This document shows, one piece after another, positions 1 to 7,113 of a stretch of 21,397 bases of DNA. The position numbers and the translations under genes were made by a program. The notes under the pieces are model-generated. The model had not been told where the DNA came from. It saw nothing but the letters and a program-made list of their open reading frames with translations, and ran no database searches. Numbering within the stretch: the first letter of the stretch is position 1; each line of letters opens with the position of its first letter. Source of the DNA: Rhodospirillales bacterium (GTDB lineage Bacteria > Pseudomonadota > Alphaproteobacteria > Acetobacterales > Acetobacteraceae); assembly GCA_018971905.1 (NCBI GenBank), contig JAGWZS010000010.1:1-21397 (forward strand). The letters run 5' to 3'.

Positions 1-137
1 GTGGGCAGCAGAGCCAGCAGCCCCGCCCCGCCAACGGCCGCGGCCAAGGGCAGATGCGGAAACCAGAGATCCAGCCGCGCCCGCCGGTAGGTACGCCAGG
101 CCAATTTTTCCAGGCCGAGTACCAACCCGCGCAACAT
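1..137 (-). CDS. partial hypothetical protein with N-terminal membrane segment
   Basis: An open frame on the minus strand starts at an ATG (135-137) and runs off the left edge without a stop, giving 45 codons. The N-terminus is basic and amphipathic, with several Arg/Lys and Trp residues in the first 25 positions. From about residue 28 it becomes an Ala/Gly/Leu-rich stretch that looks like the start of a membrane helix. I do not recognise the family. It lies downstream of purS, where many alphaproteobacteria carry purQ, and the translation does not resemble PurQ (no glutamine amidotransferase start). There is no clear ribosome binding site, so the start is uncertain. It could still be a chance open frame. 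Confidence 0.4.
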   Translation of the reverse strand, partial: MLRGLVLGLEKLAWRTYRRARLDLWFPHLPLAAAVGGAGLLALLP

Positions 138-194
138 GGTTACGCCGCCAGGACTGTGAGGAAGGGGAGGGCTAACATGCCCAATCAGTGGAGG

Positions 195-223
195 TGCGCG
201 GCGCCGATGTAAAGCGCCGCGCA
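195..223 (-). terminator. GC-rich hairpin downstream of purS
   Basis: Perfect 10-bp inverted repeat, arms 195-204 and 214-223, with a 9-nt loop, directly after the purS stop. No T-run follows on either strand, so this may be a Rho-assisted terminator or an mRNA 3' end stabiliser rather than a textbook intrinsic terminator. Confidence 0.4.
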
Positions 224-230
224 TGGGCGT

Positions 231-473
231 TTAAGCCGCGATTTCGACCTTGAAGCTCTCGATTACCGTATTGGCCAGCAGCTTGCGGGCCATTTCTTCG
301 GCTTCGGCCTTGGCCTTGGCGGCGTCGGTCTCAGCCAACTCCAGTTCGATGATCTTGCCCATGCGCACTTCACCTACTTGGGCGAACCCCAGATTGTTCA
401 GGGCATGGCCGATGGCCTTGCCCTGAGGGTCGAGCACGCCGTTTTTCAGCATGATGGTGACGATGGCCTTCAT
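231..473 (-). CDS. purS: Phosphoribosylformylglycinamidine synthase subunit PurS
   Basis: An 80-residue protein of the size and pattern of PurS, the small subunit of the three-part FGAM synthase (PurS-PurQ-PurL) that makes FGAM from FGAR, glutamine and ATP in purine synthesis. It begins MKAIVTIMLKNGVLDPQG, which matches the PurS opening (beta strand, then a 'vlDpqG' turn). The middle has the 'vR.GK.iel.l' strand and the end has the 'N.viE.f.vei' strand expected of the PurS fold. It lies 50 bp downstream of purC on the same strand, so the two are probably co-transcribed. PurS usually bridges PurQ and PurL, but neither gene is visible in the 230 bp that follow. Cytoplasmic. Confidence 0.93.
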   Translation of the reverse strand: MKAIVTIMLKNGVLDPQGKAIGHALNNLGFAQVGEVRMGKIIELELAETDAAKAKAEAEEMARKLLANTVIESFKVEIAA

Positions 474-523
474 GAATTACAAAACCTTTTTATTGATACG
501 CTTCAATTCACAAACGATGCTTG

Positions 524-1288
524 TTACTGCATCGTCTCCGGGCCCTTCATGTCCCGTGAGCCAGCTTCGGGCAGTATGCCGAGACGGCGAGCCACTTCCT
601 GGTAGGCTTCCTCGATCTTACCAAGGTCGCGGCGGAACCGGTCTTTGTCCATCTTCTCGTTGGTCTTGGCATCCCAGAGGCGGCAATTATCCGGGCTGAT
701 CTCGTCCGCTAGGACAACGCGCATCTCTTCATTTTCATAGAGTCGGCCAAATTCCAGCTTGAAATCCACCAGCGTGATGCCGACGCCCAGGAACAGCCCG
801 GCCAGGAAGTCATTGATGCGCAGGGTGAGGTGAACGATGTCGTCCATGTCCGGTGGGGTGGCCCAGCCGAAGGCGGTGATGTGCTCTTCCGCGACCATCG
901 GGTCGCCGAGGGCGTCATTCTTATAATAATACTCGACGATTGAGCGCGGCAGGCGTGTGCCCTCGGGGATGCCAAGGCGTTGGGCGATGCTGCCCGCCGC
1001 GATATTGCGCACCACCACCTCGATGGGGATGATTTCAACTTCTTTAATAAGTTGCTCGCGCATATTAAGTCGGCGGATGAAGTGAGTTGGGACGTTAATC
1101 TCGGCCAGCTTCGTCATCAGGAATTCGCTGATCCGGTTGTTCAATACGCCCTTGCCGGTAATCGTCCCCTTTTTTTGGGCGTTGAACGCGGTGGCGTCGT
1201 CTTTGAAATATTGCACGAGCGTGCCGGGCTCGGGGCCCTCGAACAGGATTTTTGCTTTGCCTTCATAGAGCTGGCGGCGGCGAGCCAT
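524..1288 (-). CDS. purC: Phosphoribosylaminoimidazole-succinocarboxamide (SAICAR) synthase
   Basis: A 254-residue SAICAR synthase, which ligates aspartate to CAIR with ATP in purine biosynthesis. The family signature is clear throughout. '[11 protein letters not shown]' near residue 8 forms the nucleotide-binding start. '[14 protein letters not shown]' lies near 28-41 and '[12 protein letters not shown]' near 90. '[10 protein letters not shown]' and '[14 protein letters not shown]' form the C-terminal active-site region. Length is typical for bacterial PurC. The start ATG (1286-1288) has a GAAGG-like ribosome binding site about 9 bases upstream. purS follows after 50 bp. No regulatory element is evident upstream beyond the intergenic hairpin at 1444-1488, which more likely belongs to the neighbouring gene. 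Confidence 0.97.
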   Translation of the reverse strand: MARRRQLYEGKAKILFEGPEPGTLVQYFKDDATAFNAQKKGTITGKGVLNNRISEFLMTKLAEINVPTHFIRRLNMREQLIKEVEIIPIEVVVRNIAAGSIAQRLGIPEGTRLPRSIVEYYYKNDALGDPMVAEEHITAFGWATPPDMDDIVHLTLRINDFLAGLFLGVGITLVDFKLEFGRLYENEEMRVVLADEISPDNCRLWDAKTNEKMDKDRFRRDLGKIEEAYQEVARRLGILPEAGSRDMKGPETMQ

Positions 1289-1443
1289 GGATCACAAACC
1301 TTCGAAATGAACGGAGCCGGTCTATACCAACTGCGCCGGCGGAATACCATGGGGCATTCGCATGGGGGCTAAGTCCCGGGCGGGTCGGTAGAGTGCCGCC
1401 GGGGCTTTCTGGCGGGGAAGATAGATACGGCGGCAATGGCGGT

Positions 1444-1488
1444 TACCGCCCTGTTTATCCTGCTAACGGTGCGGATAGCAGGGCGGTA
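1444..1488 (-). terminator. long hairpin between alkene reductase gene and purC
   Basis: Inverted repeat with perfect 10-bp outer arms (1444-1453 and 1479-1488) and a further 5-bp inner stem (1456-1460 with 1473-1477). It sits 7 bases past the alkene reductase stop codon and is the likely end of that transcript. No T-run follows. The remaining bases 1289-1443 show no gene. Confidence 0.5.
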
Positions 1489-1495
1489 GATTCGC

Positions 1496-2560
1496 TCAGG
1501 CGCTCACAGTTTCCAGGAATGGATAGTCCGTGTAGCCCTCGCTGCCCTGGCCATAGAAGGTTTCGGGCACCGGCTTGTTAAGCGGTGCATTGTTGGCGAA
1601 GCGCGCGACAAGGTCTGGGTTGGCGATGAATGGTTTGCCCCAGGCTACGGCGTCGACCGTGCCGGCCGCGAGGGCTGCTTCGGCGCTTTCCCTGGTGAAG
1701 CCCTCATTGGCGATATAAACACCACCGAAAGCCTTCTTGATTTGCGGGCCAATGGAATCATCCGCCTGATGCTCTCGCGCGCAGATAAAGGCGATGCCTT
1801 TCTCGCCCAGTTCGCGGGCCACATAGGTGAACGTGGCCAGGGGGTTTGAATCGCCCATGCTGTGCGAATCGCAGCGCGGAGCAAGATGCACGCCCACCAG
1901 CTCTGCCCCGAACACGGAAGCCGCGGCGTCTACCACTTCCAGCAGCAGGCGGGCGCGGTTGGCGATGGAGCCGCCATATTCGTCTGTCCGCTTGTTGGTG
2001 GAATCCTGCAGGAACTGGTCCAGCAGGTAGCCGTTGGCGCCGTGGATTTCCACGCCGTCGAATCCTGCCATTTGTGCGTTCATGGCTGCCTTACGATAGC
2101 ATTCGATGATGCCGGGGATTTCACTGGTTTCCAGCGCTCTGGGCGTGACGAACTCCTGCTGCGGGCGGACCAGGCTCACATGGCCCTGCGCCGCGATGGC
2201 GGAGGGTGCCACCGGCAGCTCGCCGTTTAGATAAAGCGGAGCGGAGATGCGGCCTACATGCCAGAGCTGGGCGAAGATGCGTCCGCCTTTCTGGTGGACG
2301 GCTTTGGTGACGAGCTTCCAGCCCTCAACCTGTTCCTGGGACCAGAGGCCGGGCGTGTCCGGGTAGCCAACGCCCATCGGAGTGACGGAGGTGGCTTCGG
2401 AGATGATTAGCCCGGCATCGGCGCGCTGGGCGTAATATTCGGCCATCAGCGCGTTGGGAACACGCCCTTCTGAAGCGCGGCAGCGCGTGAGCGGCGCCAT
2501 AATGATGCGGTTAGGGAGCGTGAGCTCACCAAGTTCTAACGGGTCAAACAGGCTGGGCAT
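1496..2560 (-). CDS. Old Yellow Enzyme family alkene reductase (NemA-like)
   Basis: A 354-residue FMN-dependent oxidoreductase of the OYE family, which reduces activated C=C bonds of enones, quinones, maleimides or nitro compounds with NAD(P)H. It is a TIM barrel. Visible landmarks are PLTRCRA (residues 24-30), 'FAQLWHVGR' (96-104, with the HxGR step), the substrate-binding pair H173/N176 in 'EIHGANGYLLDQFLQ', the 'DEYGGS' turn (193-198), and the phosphate-binding end 'GFTRESAEAALAAG' followed by 'FIANPDL'. Two positions that are usually Arg contacting FMN appear here as His225 ('VGVHLAPR') and Lys309 ('WGKPF'), which may be a subfamily trait. It follows the ArsR gene on the same strand after about 80 bp, suggesting an electrophile-responsive operon. 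The start has an AAAAGGA ribosome site. Confidence 0.93.
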   Translation of the reverse strand: MPSLFDPLELGELTLPNRIIMAPLTRCRASEGRVPNALMAEYYAQRADAGLIISEATSVTPMGVGYPDTPGLWSQEQVEGWKLVTKAVHQKGGRIFAQLWHVGRISAPLYLNGELPVAPSAIAAQGHVSLVRPQQEFVTPRALETSEIPGIIECYRKAAMNAQMAGFDGVEIHGANGYLLDQFLQDSTNKRTDEYGGSIANRARLLLEVVDAAASVFGAELVGVHLAPRCDSHSMGDSNPLATFTYVARELGEKGIAFICAREHQADDSIGPQIKKAFGGVYIANEGFTRESAEAALAAGTVDAVAWGKPFIANPDLVARFANNAPLNKPVPETFYGQGSEGYTDYPFLETVSA

Positions 2561-2639
2561 AATTGAGAGTCCTTTTGGGTAAGAATTTTAGGAAAAGCGG
2601 AGGCGAATGGTGGGAGTAGGGAGAGGGATCTCCTCCTGC

Positions 2640-2960
2640 TCATAATTGGTCTTTCAATTTGGCAAGGAATTGGCTGATGGCGGCTTCATCCCGTTGGTAA
2701 AAAATCCATTGGCCAACCTTTTTGGACGTAATCAGGCCGGCTTGGTGCAGTACGGCCAAGTGACCGGACACGGTGGACTGGGAGAGGTCGCAGTTGGATT
2801 CGATTTTGTTTGCACAGACGCCCCATTCATAAGGATGTTCCTGGCCGGGGTAACTTTCCGCTGGGCTACTGAGCCCCCGCAAAATCTTCAGCCGTACCGG
2901 ATTGGCAAGGGCTTTTAGAACTTCATCGATACCAGGCGAAGAAGGGGAAGGCTTCGTCAT
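2640..2960 (-). CDS. ArsR/SmtB-family winged-helix repressor
   Basis: A 106-residue ArsR-type regulator. Residues 11-30 ('IDEVLKALANPVRLKILRGL') are the first helices typical of the family. Residues 58-72 ('DLSQSTVSGHLAVLH') form the recognition helix region, and 'GLITSKKVGQWIFYQ' (75-89) is the beta wing. It lacks the classical CVC metal site but has Cys49 and Cys57 flanking the loop before the recognition helix, which could act as a thiol switch. Being upstream of an alkene reductase on the same strand, with a perfect palindrome just before its start (2970-2995), it probably represses both genes until an electrophile or quinone modifies it. The inducer is inferred, not shown. Confidence 0.9.
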   Translation of the reverse strand: MTKPSPSSPGIDEVLKALANPVRLKILRGLSSPAESYPGQEHPYEWGVCANKIESNCDLSQSTVSGHLAVLHQAGLITSKKVGQWIFYQRDEAAISQFLAKLKDQL

Positions 2961-2969
2961 TAGCCGATA

Positions 2970-2995
2970 TTTAAATCGGGCAAATCCGATTTAAA
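2970..2995 (-). promoter_or_regulatory. palindromic operator upstream of the arsR-type gene
   Basis: Perfect inverted repeat: arm TTTAAATCGG (2970-2979), 6-base spacer, arm CCGATTTAAA (2986-2995). A further CCGAT half-site at 2964-2968 pairs with ATCGG at 2975-2979, so three half-sites sit in about 30 bp. The repeat is 10 bp upstream of the repressor's start codon and within the 42-bp gap after epmB. ArsR proteins commonly bind such 12-2-12-like or imperfect palindromes near their own promoter, so autoregulation is the natural reading. Confidence 0.7.
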
Positions 2996-3002
2996 GGGGG
3001 GG

Positions 3003-3974
3003 TCATAATGGAATTTTGCCAAGTCCGCCCGGACGGTCGAGGATATAAGTGGGGAACGCTGTGCCGCTGATCTTGCCGCGCAGATTGGCCAGGATTTCGC
3101 GCCCGCGCGCAGGTGGCACATGAAAGCGGGCCGTGCCGGGGGCGGCATCGAGTTGGTGGAGGTAATAAGGCTTTACCCTGGCGCGCAGCATGGCCTGGAA
3201 AAGCTCTGTCAGCGCGTCCTCGGAATCATTCACGCCCGCCAGCAGTACGGTCTGGCCAAGAAGCGGGATGCCGAGTCGGGAGATATTTCGCAACGCTTGG
3301 TTTGCAGCCGCCGAGAACTCCCGGGCATGGTTGGCGTGGACGGCGAGATAGAGCGGCTTTTCGGTCTCCAGCGCGGCCAGGAGCGTGGCGTTGATCAAGG
3401 TCGGGTCCGCGACCGGCACGCGGCTGTGAATGCGCAGCAGCTCAACATGAGGGATGGCATCCAGACGGCGCAGGATTTCGCCCAGGCGGCGCGGCGAGAG
3501 GATCAGCGGGTCGCCGCCGGTGAGAATAACCTCGCGGATGGCAGGGCGGGCGGAGATATACTCATAGGCAGCCTCAAGCTGCTCCTGGGTGAGCAGGCCG
3601 CCATCCGGTCCTACCTGTTCACGCCGGAAGCAGAAGCGGCAATAGACCGGGCAGGCGAGAAGTGGCTTCAGGAGGGTGCGGTCCGGGTAGCGATGCACGA
3701 TGCCGGGGAGGGGCGAGAGGGCTTCGTCCGCGATTGGGTCCGCGTTTTCATGCGGGGCGGTGATGAGTTCCGCGGGGTCGGGCAGGAATTGCAGGCCAAG
3801 GGGGTCGCCGGGAGTTTTGATCCTCGCGGCGAGAGCCGGAGGAACGGCAATGGCGTAGCGGGCGGCGACAGCCTCTGCGCCGGTGAGTTTTTCGGGCGGC
3901 AGCAGCCCGGCTTGAACCAGCTCCTGCGGGGTGCGCAGCGTGCGTTGTTTGGGGGCGGAAATTCCGTCAGGCAT
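3003..3974 (-). CDS. epmB: EF-P beta-lysylation protein EpmB (KamA-type radical SAM 2,3-aminomutase)
   Basis: A 323-residue radical SAM, PLP-dependent lysine 2,3-aminomutase-like enzyme. EpmB converts (S)-alpha-lysine to (R)-beta-lysine, which EpmA attaches to elongation factor P. The radical SAM cluster motif CxxxCxxC is visible at Cys108, Cys112 and Cys115 ('CPVYCRFCFRRE'). 'ILTGGDPLIL' is the SAM-binding GGDP motif. The C-terminal 'YYLHQLDAAPGTARFHVP' and 'YILDRPGGLGKIPL' ending are typical of KamA/EpmB. The length fits EpmB (about 340) rather than the longer lysine 2,3-aminomutases of lysine catabolism. It is divergent from epmA, with only 23 bp between the two start codons, strongly supporting the EF-P role. 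There is no clear ribosome binding site. Confidence 0.93.
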   Translation of the reverse strand: MPDGISAPKQRTLRTPQELVQAGLLPPEKLTGAEAVAARYAIAVPPALAARIKTPGDPLGLQFLPDPAELITAPHENADPIADEALSPLPGIVHRYPDRTLLKPLLACPVYCRFCFRREQVGPDGGLLTQEQLEAAYEYISARPAIREVILTGGDPLILSPRRLGEILRRLDAIPHVELLRIHSRVPVADPTLINATLLAALETEKPLYLAVHANHAREFSAAANQALRNISRLGIPLLGQTVLLAGVNDSEDALTELFQAMLRARVKPYYLHQLDAAPGTARFHVPPARGREILANLRGKISGTAFPTYILDRPGGLGKIPL

Positions 3975-3997
3975 CTGGAGCGTGTAAACCTGCCGCC

Positions 3998-4960
3998 ATG
4001 AGCTCTCAACCCTGGCAGACCTTGCCCGACCGCATGGCGCTTCTGCGTCGGCGTAATTTGCTGGCCGCCGCCGTGCGCGCCTTCTTCACCGCGCGTGGCT
4101 ATACGGAGGTGGAAACACCCTATGCCGTGCCAGCGCCGGGTGAGGAGGTGCATCTGCGTGCCCGGCCCGCTGGCCGGGAATGGCTGAATACCTCGCCGGA
4201 ATTTGCGATGAAGAAGCTGCTGGCGGGGGGCTCGGGGCCGATTTTTCAGCTGGCGCGTGTGTGGCGGGAGGAACCGTGGTCCGGCACACATGCGCCCGAG
4301 TTCACCATGCTGGAATGGTATGATCTGCACGCGGATATGGGCGCGCTGATGCGGGAGAGCTTTGCGCTGCTGCAGGCGACCTTGCCGCCGGAGGTAAGCT
4401 GCAGGGGAATCACCACGCGGCTGGACGAGCCGGAATATTTAACCGTGGCGGACGCGTTCAAGCGTTATGTGGGTGCCGACGTGCTGGCCACGGCGGGAGA
4501 CGCGGCAGCGCTGGCGGCACAGGCCAAGGCCAAGCTGCGCGACGGGGAGGATTGGGAAGATTTGTTCTTCCGCCTGATGTTGGAGCGGGTGGAGCCGCAT
4601 CTAGGGCGTGAACGGGCGACGTTCCTTACGCATTGGCCCGCCGCGCAAGCGGCGTTGGCGCGGCGCAGCCCGGAGGATGAGCGGGTGGCGGAGCGGTTTG
4701 AGCTGTATGTCTGCGGGATCGAACTGGCCAATGCATTCGTGGAGCTGACGGATGCAACCGAACAGCGGGCGCGTTTTATTGAAGACCGGGCCAGGCGCCA
4801 TGCGCTCTATGGACCAGATTGGGCGCTGGATGAGGATTTTCTGGCAGCCGTGGGGAGGTTGCCAGCCTGCGCTGGTATTGCGCTGGGGTTCGATCGGCTG
4901 GCCATGCTGGCTACCAATGCGCGGTGCATTGCCGACGTGCTATGGTTGCCAGCGGTTTAA
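3998..4960 (+). CDS. epmA: EF-P--lysine lysyltransferase EpmA (GenX/PoxA)
   Basis: A 320-residue class II lysyl-tRNA synthetase paralogue lacking the anticodon-binding domain. EpmA activates beta-lysine with ATP and transfers it to a conserved lysine of elongation factor P, which relieves ribosome stalling at polyproline. 'FFTARGYTEVETP' near residue 30 is class II motif 1. 'FQLARVWREEPWSGTHAPEF' (83-102) followed by 'TMLEWY' is motif 2. 'GIALGFDRLAML' near the C-terminus is motif 3. The length matches E. coli EpmA (325), whereas full LysRS is about 500. It is transcribed divergently from epmB. No good Shine-Dalgarno precedes the ATG, so a leaderless or weakly initiated message is possible. 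A clear terminator follows at 4975-4997. Confidence 0.95.
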   Translation: MSSQPWQTLPDRMALLRRRNLLAAAVRAFFTARGYTEVETPYAVPAPGEEVHLRARPAGREWLNTSPEFAMKKLLAGGSGPIFQLARVWREEPWSGTHAPEFTMLEWYDLHADMGALMRESFALLQATLPPEVSCRGITTRLDEPEYLTVADAFKRYVGADVLATAGDAAALAAQAKAKLRDGEDWEDLFFRLMLERVEPHLGRERATFLTHWPAAQAALARRSPEDERVAERFELYVCGIELANAFVELTDATEQRARFIEDRARRHALYGPDWALDEDFLAAVGRLPACAGIALGFDRLAMLATNARCIADVLWLPAV

Positions 4961-4974
4961 AACTAAATGCAACC

Positions 4975-4997
4975 AAAAGCATCTGAAAGATGCTTTT
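4975..4997 (+). terminator. intrinsic terminator after epmA
   Basis: Perfect 9-bp stem, arms AAAAGCATC (4975-4983) and GATGCTTTT (4989-4997), with a 5-nt loop TGAAA. The A-run and T-run inside the arms make it usable in either direction. It lies 15 bp after the epmA stop and before the lipoprotein gene. Confidence 0.75.
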
Positions 4998-5043
4998 GAG
5001 GGGCGGCGGGGGTAGTTTGTATTCTGCAAATTGAAGGGGATGG

Positions 5044-5421
5044 ATGATGCGGCTGGTCTATGCTCTAAGTTTAATGCTGGCGCTGGCGGGATGTACGACC
5101 GGGCCAAGCCTGGAGTCTCAAATGGCGGCTTACATAGGCTCGTCCGAGACGGGTTTGGTGCAGAAGCTGGGGGTGCCCGCCAGGCAGATCACTGTGAACA
5201 ACGTCACTTATCTGGCTTATGAACTGCGGAACCAGACGCAATTGCAGCCGGGCGACTACGCATGGGGCGGGCCTTATTGGGGCGGTTGGGGACCTTATCC
5301 TTATGCCATAGGGCGCCCGATGATGCCGCAGGATATCCGGGTATGGTCCTGCGAGGTTACTTTTGTGCTGGCAAGCGGCAAGGTGCAGAGCTTCACCTTG
5401 CGTGGGAATGACTGTCAGTAG
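5044..5421 (+). CDS. small lipoprotein with Gly/Trp/Tyr-rich loop
   Basis: A 125-residue predicted lipoprotein of unknown function. The N-terminus is a classic lipoprotein signal: basic start, hydrophobic core, then the lipobox LALAGC with the lipidated Cys at residue 17. A segment around residues 25-65 ('SSETGLVQKLGVPARQI...YLAYELR') resembles the SmpA/BamE-like 'short fold followed by strand' pattern seen in many small outer membrane lipoproteins; this is a weak likeness. Residues about 70-92 are a low-complexity Gly/Trp/Tyr/Pro stretch. Two Cys near the C-terminus could form a disulphide. The ribosome site (GAAGGGG, 5033-5039) fits the second ATG (5047) better than the first. It stands alone between the epmA terminator and convergent thiE, only 5 bp from thiE's stop. 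Confidence 0.82.
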   Translation: MMRLVYALSLMLALAGCTTGPSLESQMAAYIGSSETGLVQKLGVPARQITVNNVTYLAYELRNQTQLQPGDYAWGGPYWGGWGPYPYAIGRPMMPQDIRVWSCEVTFVLASGKVQSFTLRGNDCQ

Positions 5422-5426
5422 CTGGC

Positions 5427-6053
5427 CTAAGCCGCGCTTTGAATCGCGCGCAGCATGGCCTTTATGCCCGTGGCCGCGCCATCCTCATGGTTCCAGACTG
5501 CGGCGGAAACAGCCAGGAATTCCGCGCCAGCCTGCACCAGGGGGGCACAATTTTCGGCGGTGATGCCGCCGATGGCCACGCAAGGAACTTCCATCGTCTC
5601 CGCCCATATTTTTAGCGTGTCGATGTCCGCCATTTCCGGCGGCTCCTTGGTGGTGGTGGGGAAAAAGGCGCCGAAGGCCACGTAGTCAGCCCCGGCCTCG
5701 CTGGCCTCCATCGCCAGGTGGCGGGAATTGTGACAGGTGACGCCAAGGGTAAGGCTGCCAAGGATTTTGCGGGCCTGCTTGGCGGGCATATCCGTTTGGC
5801 CGACATGGGAGCCATCACAGCCGGATTTTACCGCCAGTGCTGGGTTGTCGTTCAGTAAAAAGGCGACATCGCGGCTTTGGACGATGGGGCGAAGCCGCTC
5901 GATAACGCGCAACAGCTCGGCCTCGGGCACATCTTTCAACCGCAGCTGAACGGCTGCGACATCGCCCGCATCGAGGGCACTGGCCAGGGTTTGTTCAAAA
6001 TCAACCGGCAGGATGGGCGGGGTGATGAGATAGAGGCGGCAATCAGCTGTCAT
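5427..6053 (-). CDS. thiE: Thiamine-phosphate synthase (ThiE-like)
   Basis: A 208-residue TIM-barrel protein of the ThiE family, which joins HMP-pyrophosphate and thiazole phosphate to give thiamine phosphate. Visible family marks are the opening 'CRLYLITPP', '[10 protein letters not shown]', '[10 protein letters not shown]', '[10 protein letters not shown]', the pyrophosphate-binding '[16 protein letters not shown]', and the phosphate-binding '[10 protein letters not shown]'. The frame extends 29 codons upstream, but the Met at 6051-6053 is where ThiE homology begins. It lies downstream of the class I aldolase gene on the same strand, 88 bp away, with two hairpins in the gap. I see no TPP riboswitch signature upstream. 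Some alphaproteobacterial ThiE-like proteins near fba are not proven thiamine enzymes, so the exact activity is slightly uncertain. Confidence 0.88.
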   Translation of the reverse strand: MTADCRLYLITPPILPVDFEQTLASALDAGDVAAVQLRLKDVPEAELLRVIERLRPIVQSRDVAFLLNDNPALAVKSGCDGSHVGQTDMPAKQARKILGSLTLGVTCHNSRHLAMEASEAGADYVAFGAFFPTTTKEPPEMADIDTLKIWAETMEVPCVAIGGITAENCAPLVQAGAEFLAVSAAVWNHEDGAATGIKAMLRAIQSAA

Positions 6054-6069
6054 GGCGCGTTCCAGTAAA

Positions 6070-6097
6070 GGGGCGGTCCCTCGAAAAAGGCCGCCCC
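6070..6097 (-). other. hairpin in the thiE leader
   Basis: Arms GGGGCGG (6070-6076) and CCGCCCC (6091-6097), 14-nt loop, located 16 bases upstream of the thiE start codon in the transcript. It may affect thiE translation or end some fba transcripts. It does not match the TPP riboswitch core. Confidence 0.4.
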
Positions 6098-6114
6098 GAG
6101 AAACTTGAAATATT

Positions 6115-6134
6115 GGCGGGAGGAGGCTCCCGCC
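6115..6134 (-). terminator. hairpin directly after fba
   Basis: Perfect 8-bp stem GGCGGGAG (6115-6122) / CTCCCGCC (6127-6134) with a 4-nt loop, 7 bases past the fba stop. On the transcript strand only a weak A/T-rich stretch follows, so it may be a leaky terminator or processing site that sets fba above thiE. Confidence 0.5.
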
Positions 6135-6141
6135 CGGCATT

Positions 6142-7056
6142 TCAGGCCTTGTTCAGATAGATGTCGATGATCTTCTGCAGCATGGCCAGCGCTTCCTCGC
6201 GCGGGCGCTGGAAGGTGTTGCGGCCGATGATGGAGCCATTGGCGCCGCCGTCACGCAAGCCACGGATTTCTTCATAGAGGCCATCCAGGCTCTTCGCCTC
6301 GCCGCCGGAGAACACCACGATGCGCTTACCCGCGAAGCAGCTATCGACCACGTGCTTGACGCGCTTGGCCATGGTGGACGCGTCGAAACCGGCGTAGGAT
6401 TTTTTGGCGGCTTCAAGGGAGATGACGTCCGTGGGGGGTTTCACTTTGATGATATGGGCGCCGAGCAGGGCGGCCATGTGGGCGGCGTAGGCGCAGATAT
6501 CCAGTGCCGTCTCGGCTGCCTTGTCCAACATCGGGCCACGCGGATAGGACCAGACGACAACGGCAAGACCGGCGGATTTGGCCTCTTCGGCCATTTCGCG
6601 GATTTCTTCCATCAGCTCGAAGGCGAATTCGGAGCCAGGATAAATGGTGAAGCCGATGGCGGAGCAGCCCAGGCGCAGAGCGTCCGACACTGAGCCGGTG
6701 AGCGCCTGGTTCTTGTCGGTGGCCAAGGAGTTGGAAGAATTCACCTTCAAAATTGTTGGGATTTGCCCGGCGAATTCGGCCGCGCCGACTTCCAGCATGC
6801 CGAGCGGCGCGGCATAGGCGGATAGCCCGGCATCGACGGCCAGTTGATAGTGGTAATACGGGTCATAAGCCGCAGGGTTCGGCGCGAAGGAGCGGGCCGG
6901 GCCGTGCTCGAAGCCTTGATCCACGGGCAGAATGACAAGCTTGCCGGTGCCCGCCAGCTTGCCCTGCATCAACATGCGGGCGAGATTCGCCTTGGTTCCA
7001 GGGTTGTCGCTCTCGTAGTGCGACAGGATTTTCTTAACCGTATCGGTCATCGCCAT
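6142..7056 (-). CDS. Class I fructose-bisphosphate aldolase (DhnA/FbaB type)
   Basis: A 304-residue Schiff-base aldolase of the DhnA/archaeal-type class I family, interconverting fructose 1,6-bisphosphate with DHAP and glyceraldehyde 3-phosphate. '[14 protein letters not shown]' in the N-terminal quarter is the family signature. '[11 protein letters not shown]' carries the probable Schiff-base lysine, and 'VVFSGGEAK' with '[11 protein letters not shown]' are the phosphate-binding loops. Frame start is TTG at 7065, but GGAGG (7067-7071) is ideally placed for the ATG at 7054-7056, which I prefer. It precedes thiE on the same strand and is separated from it by two hairpins. It probably serves gluconeogenesis and/or glycolysis. 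Confidence 0.94.
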   Translation of the reverse strand: MAMTDTVKKILSHYESDNPGTKANLARMLMQGKLAGTGKLVILPVDQGFEHGPARSFAPNPAAYDPYYHYQLAVDAGLSAYAAPLGMLEVGAAEFAGQIPTILKVNSSNSLATDKNQALTGSVSDALRLGCSAIGFTIYPGSEFAFELMEEIREMAEEAKSAGLAVVVWSYPRGPMLDKAAETALDICAYAAHMAALLGAHIIKVKPPTDVISLEAAKKSYAGFDASTMAKRVKHVVDSCFAGKRIVVFSGGEAKSLDGLYEEIRGLRDGGANGSIIGRNTFQRPREEALAMLQKIIDIYLNKA

Positions 7057-7113
7057 ATGAACCAATCCTCCATTGGGAAACTGGCGGCCATGTAACGCAT
7101 GGCGACGGTAATG

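Noticed and set aside
980..1372. 130-codon plus-strand frame opposite purC
   Set aside because: Shadow of a certain gene, with no ribosome site and no recognisable domain.
1862..2230. 122-codon plus-strand frame opposite the alkene reductase gene
   Set aside because: Shadow frame whose composition reflects the reverse reading of a conserved enzyme.
3120..4001. 293-codon open frame on the plus strand, entirely antisense to epmB
   Set aside because: It mirrors epmB codon structure in a GC-rich gene, has a low-complexity Arg/Gly/Glu composition and no family resemblance. epmB itself has all radical SAM motifs.
6054..6141. TPP riboswitch upstream of thiE
   Set aside because: The gap has two simple hairpins but none of the conserved TPP aptamer elements, and most of it is occupied by the fba 3' end structure.
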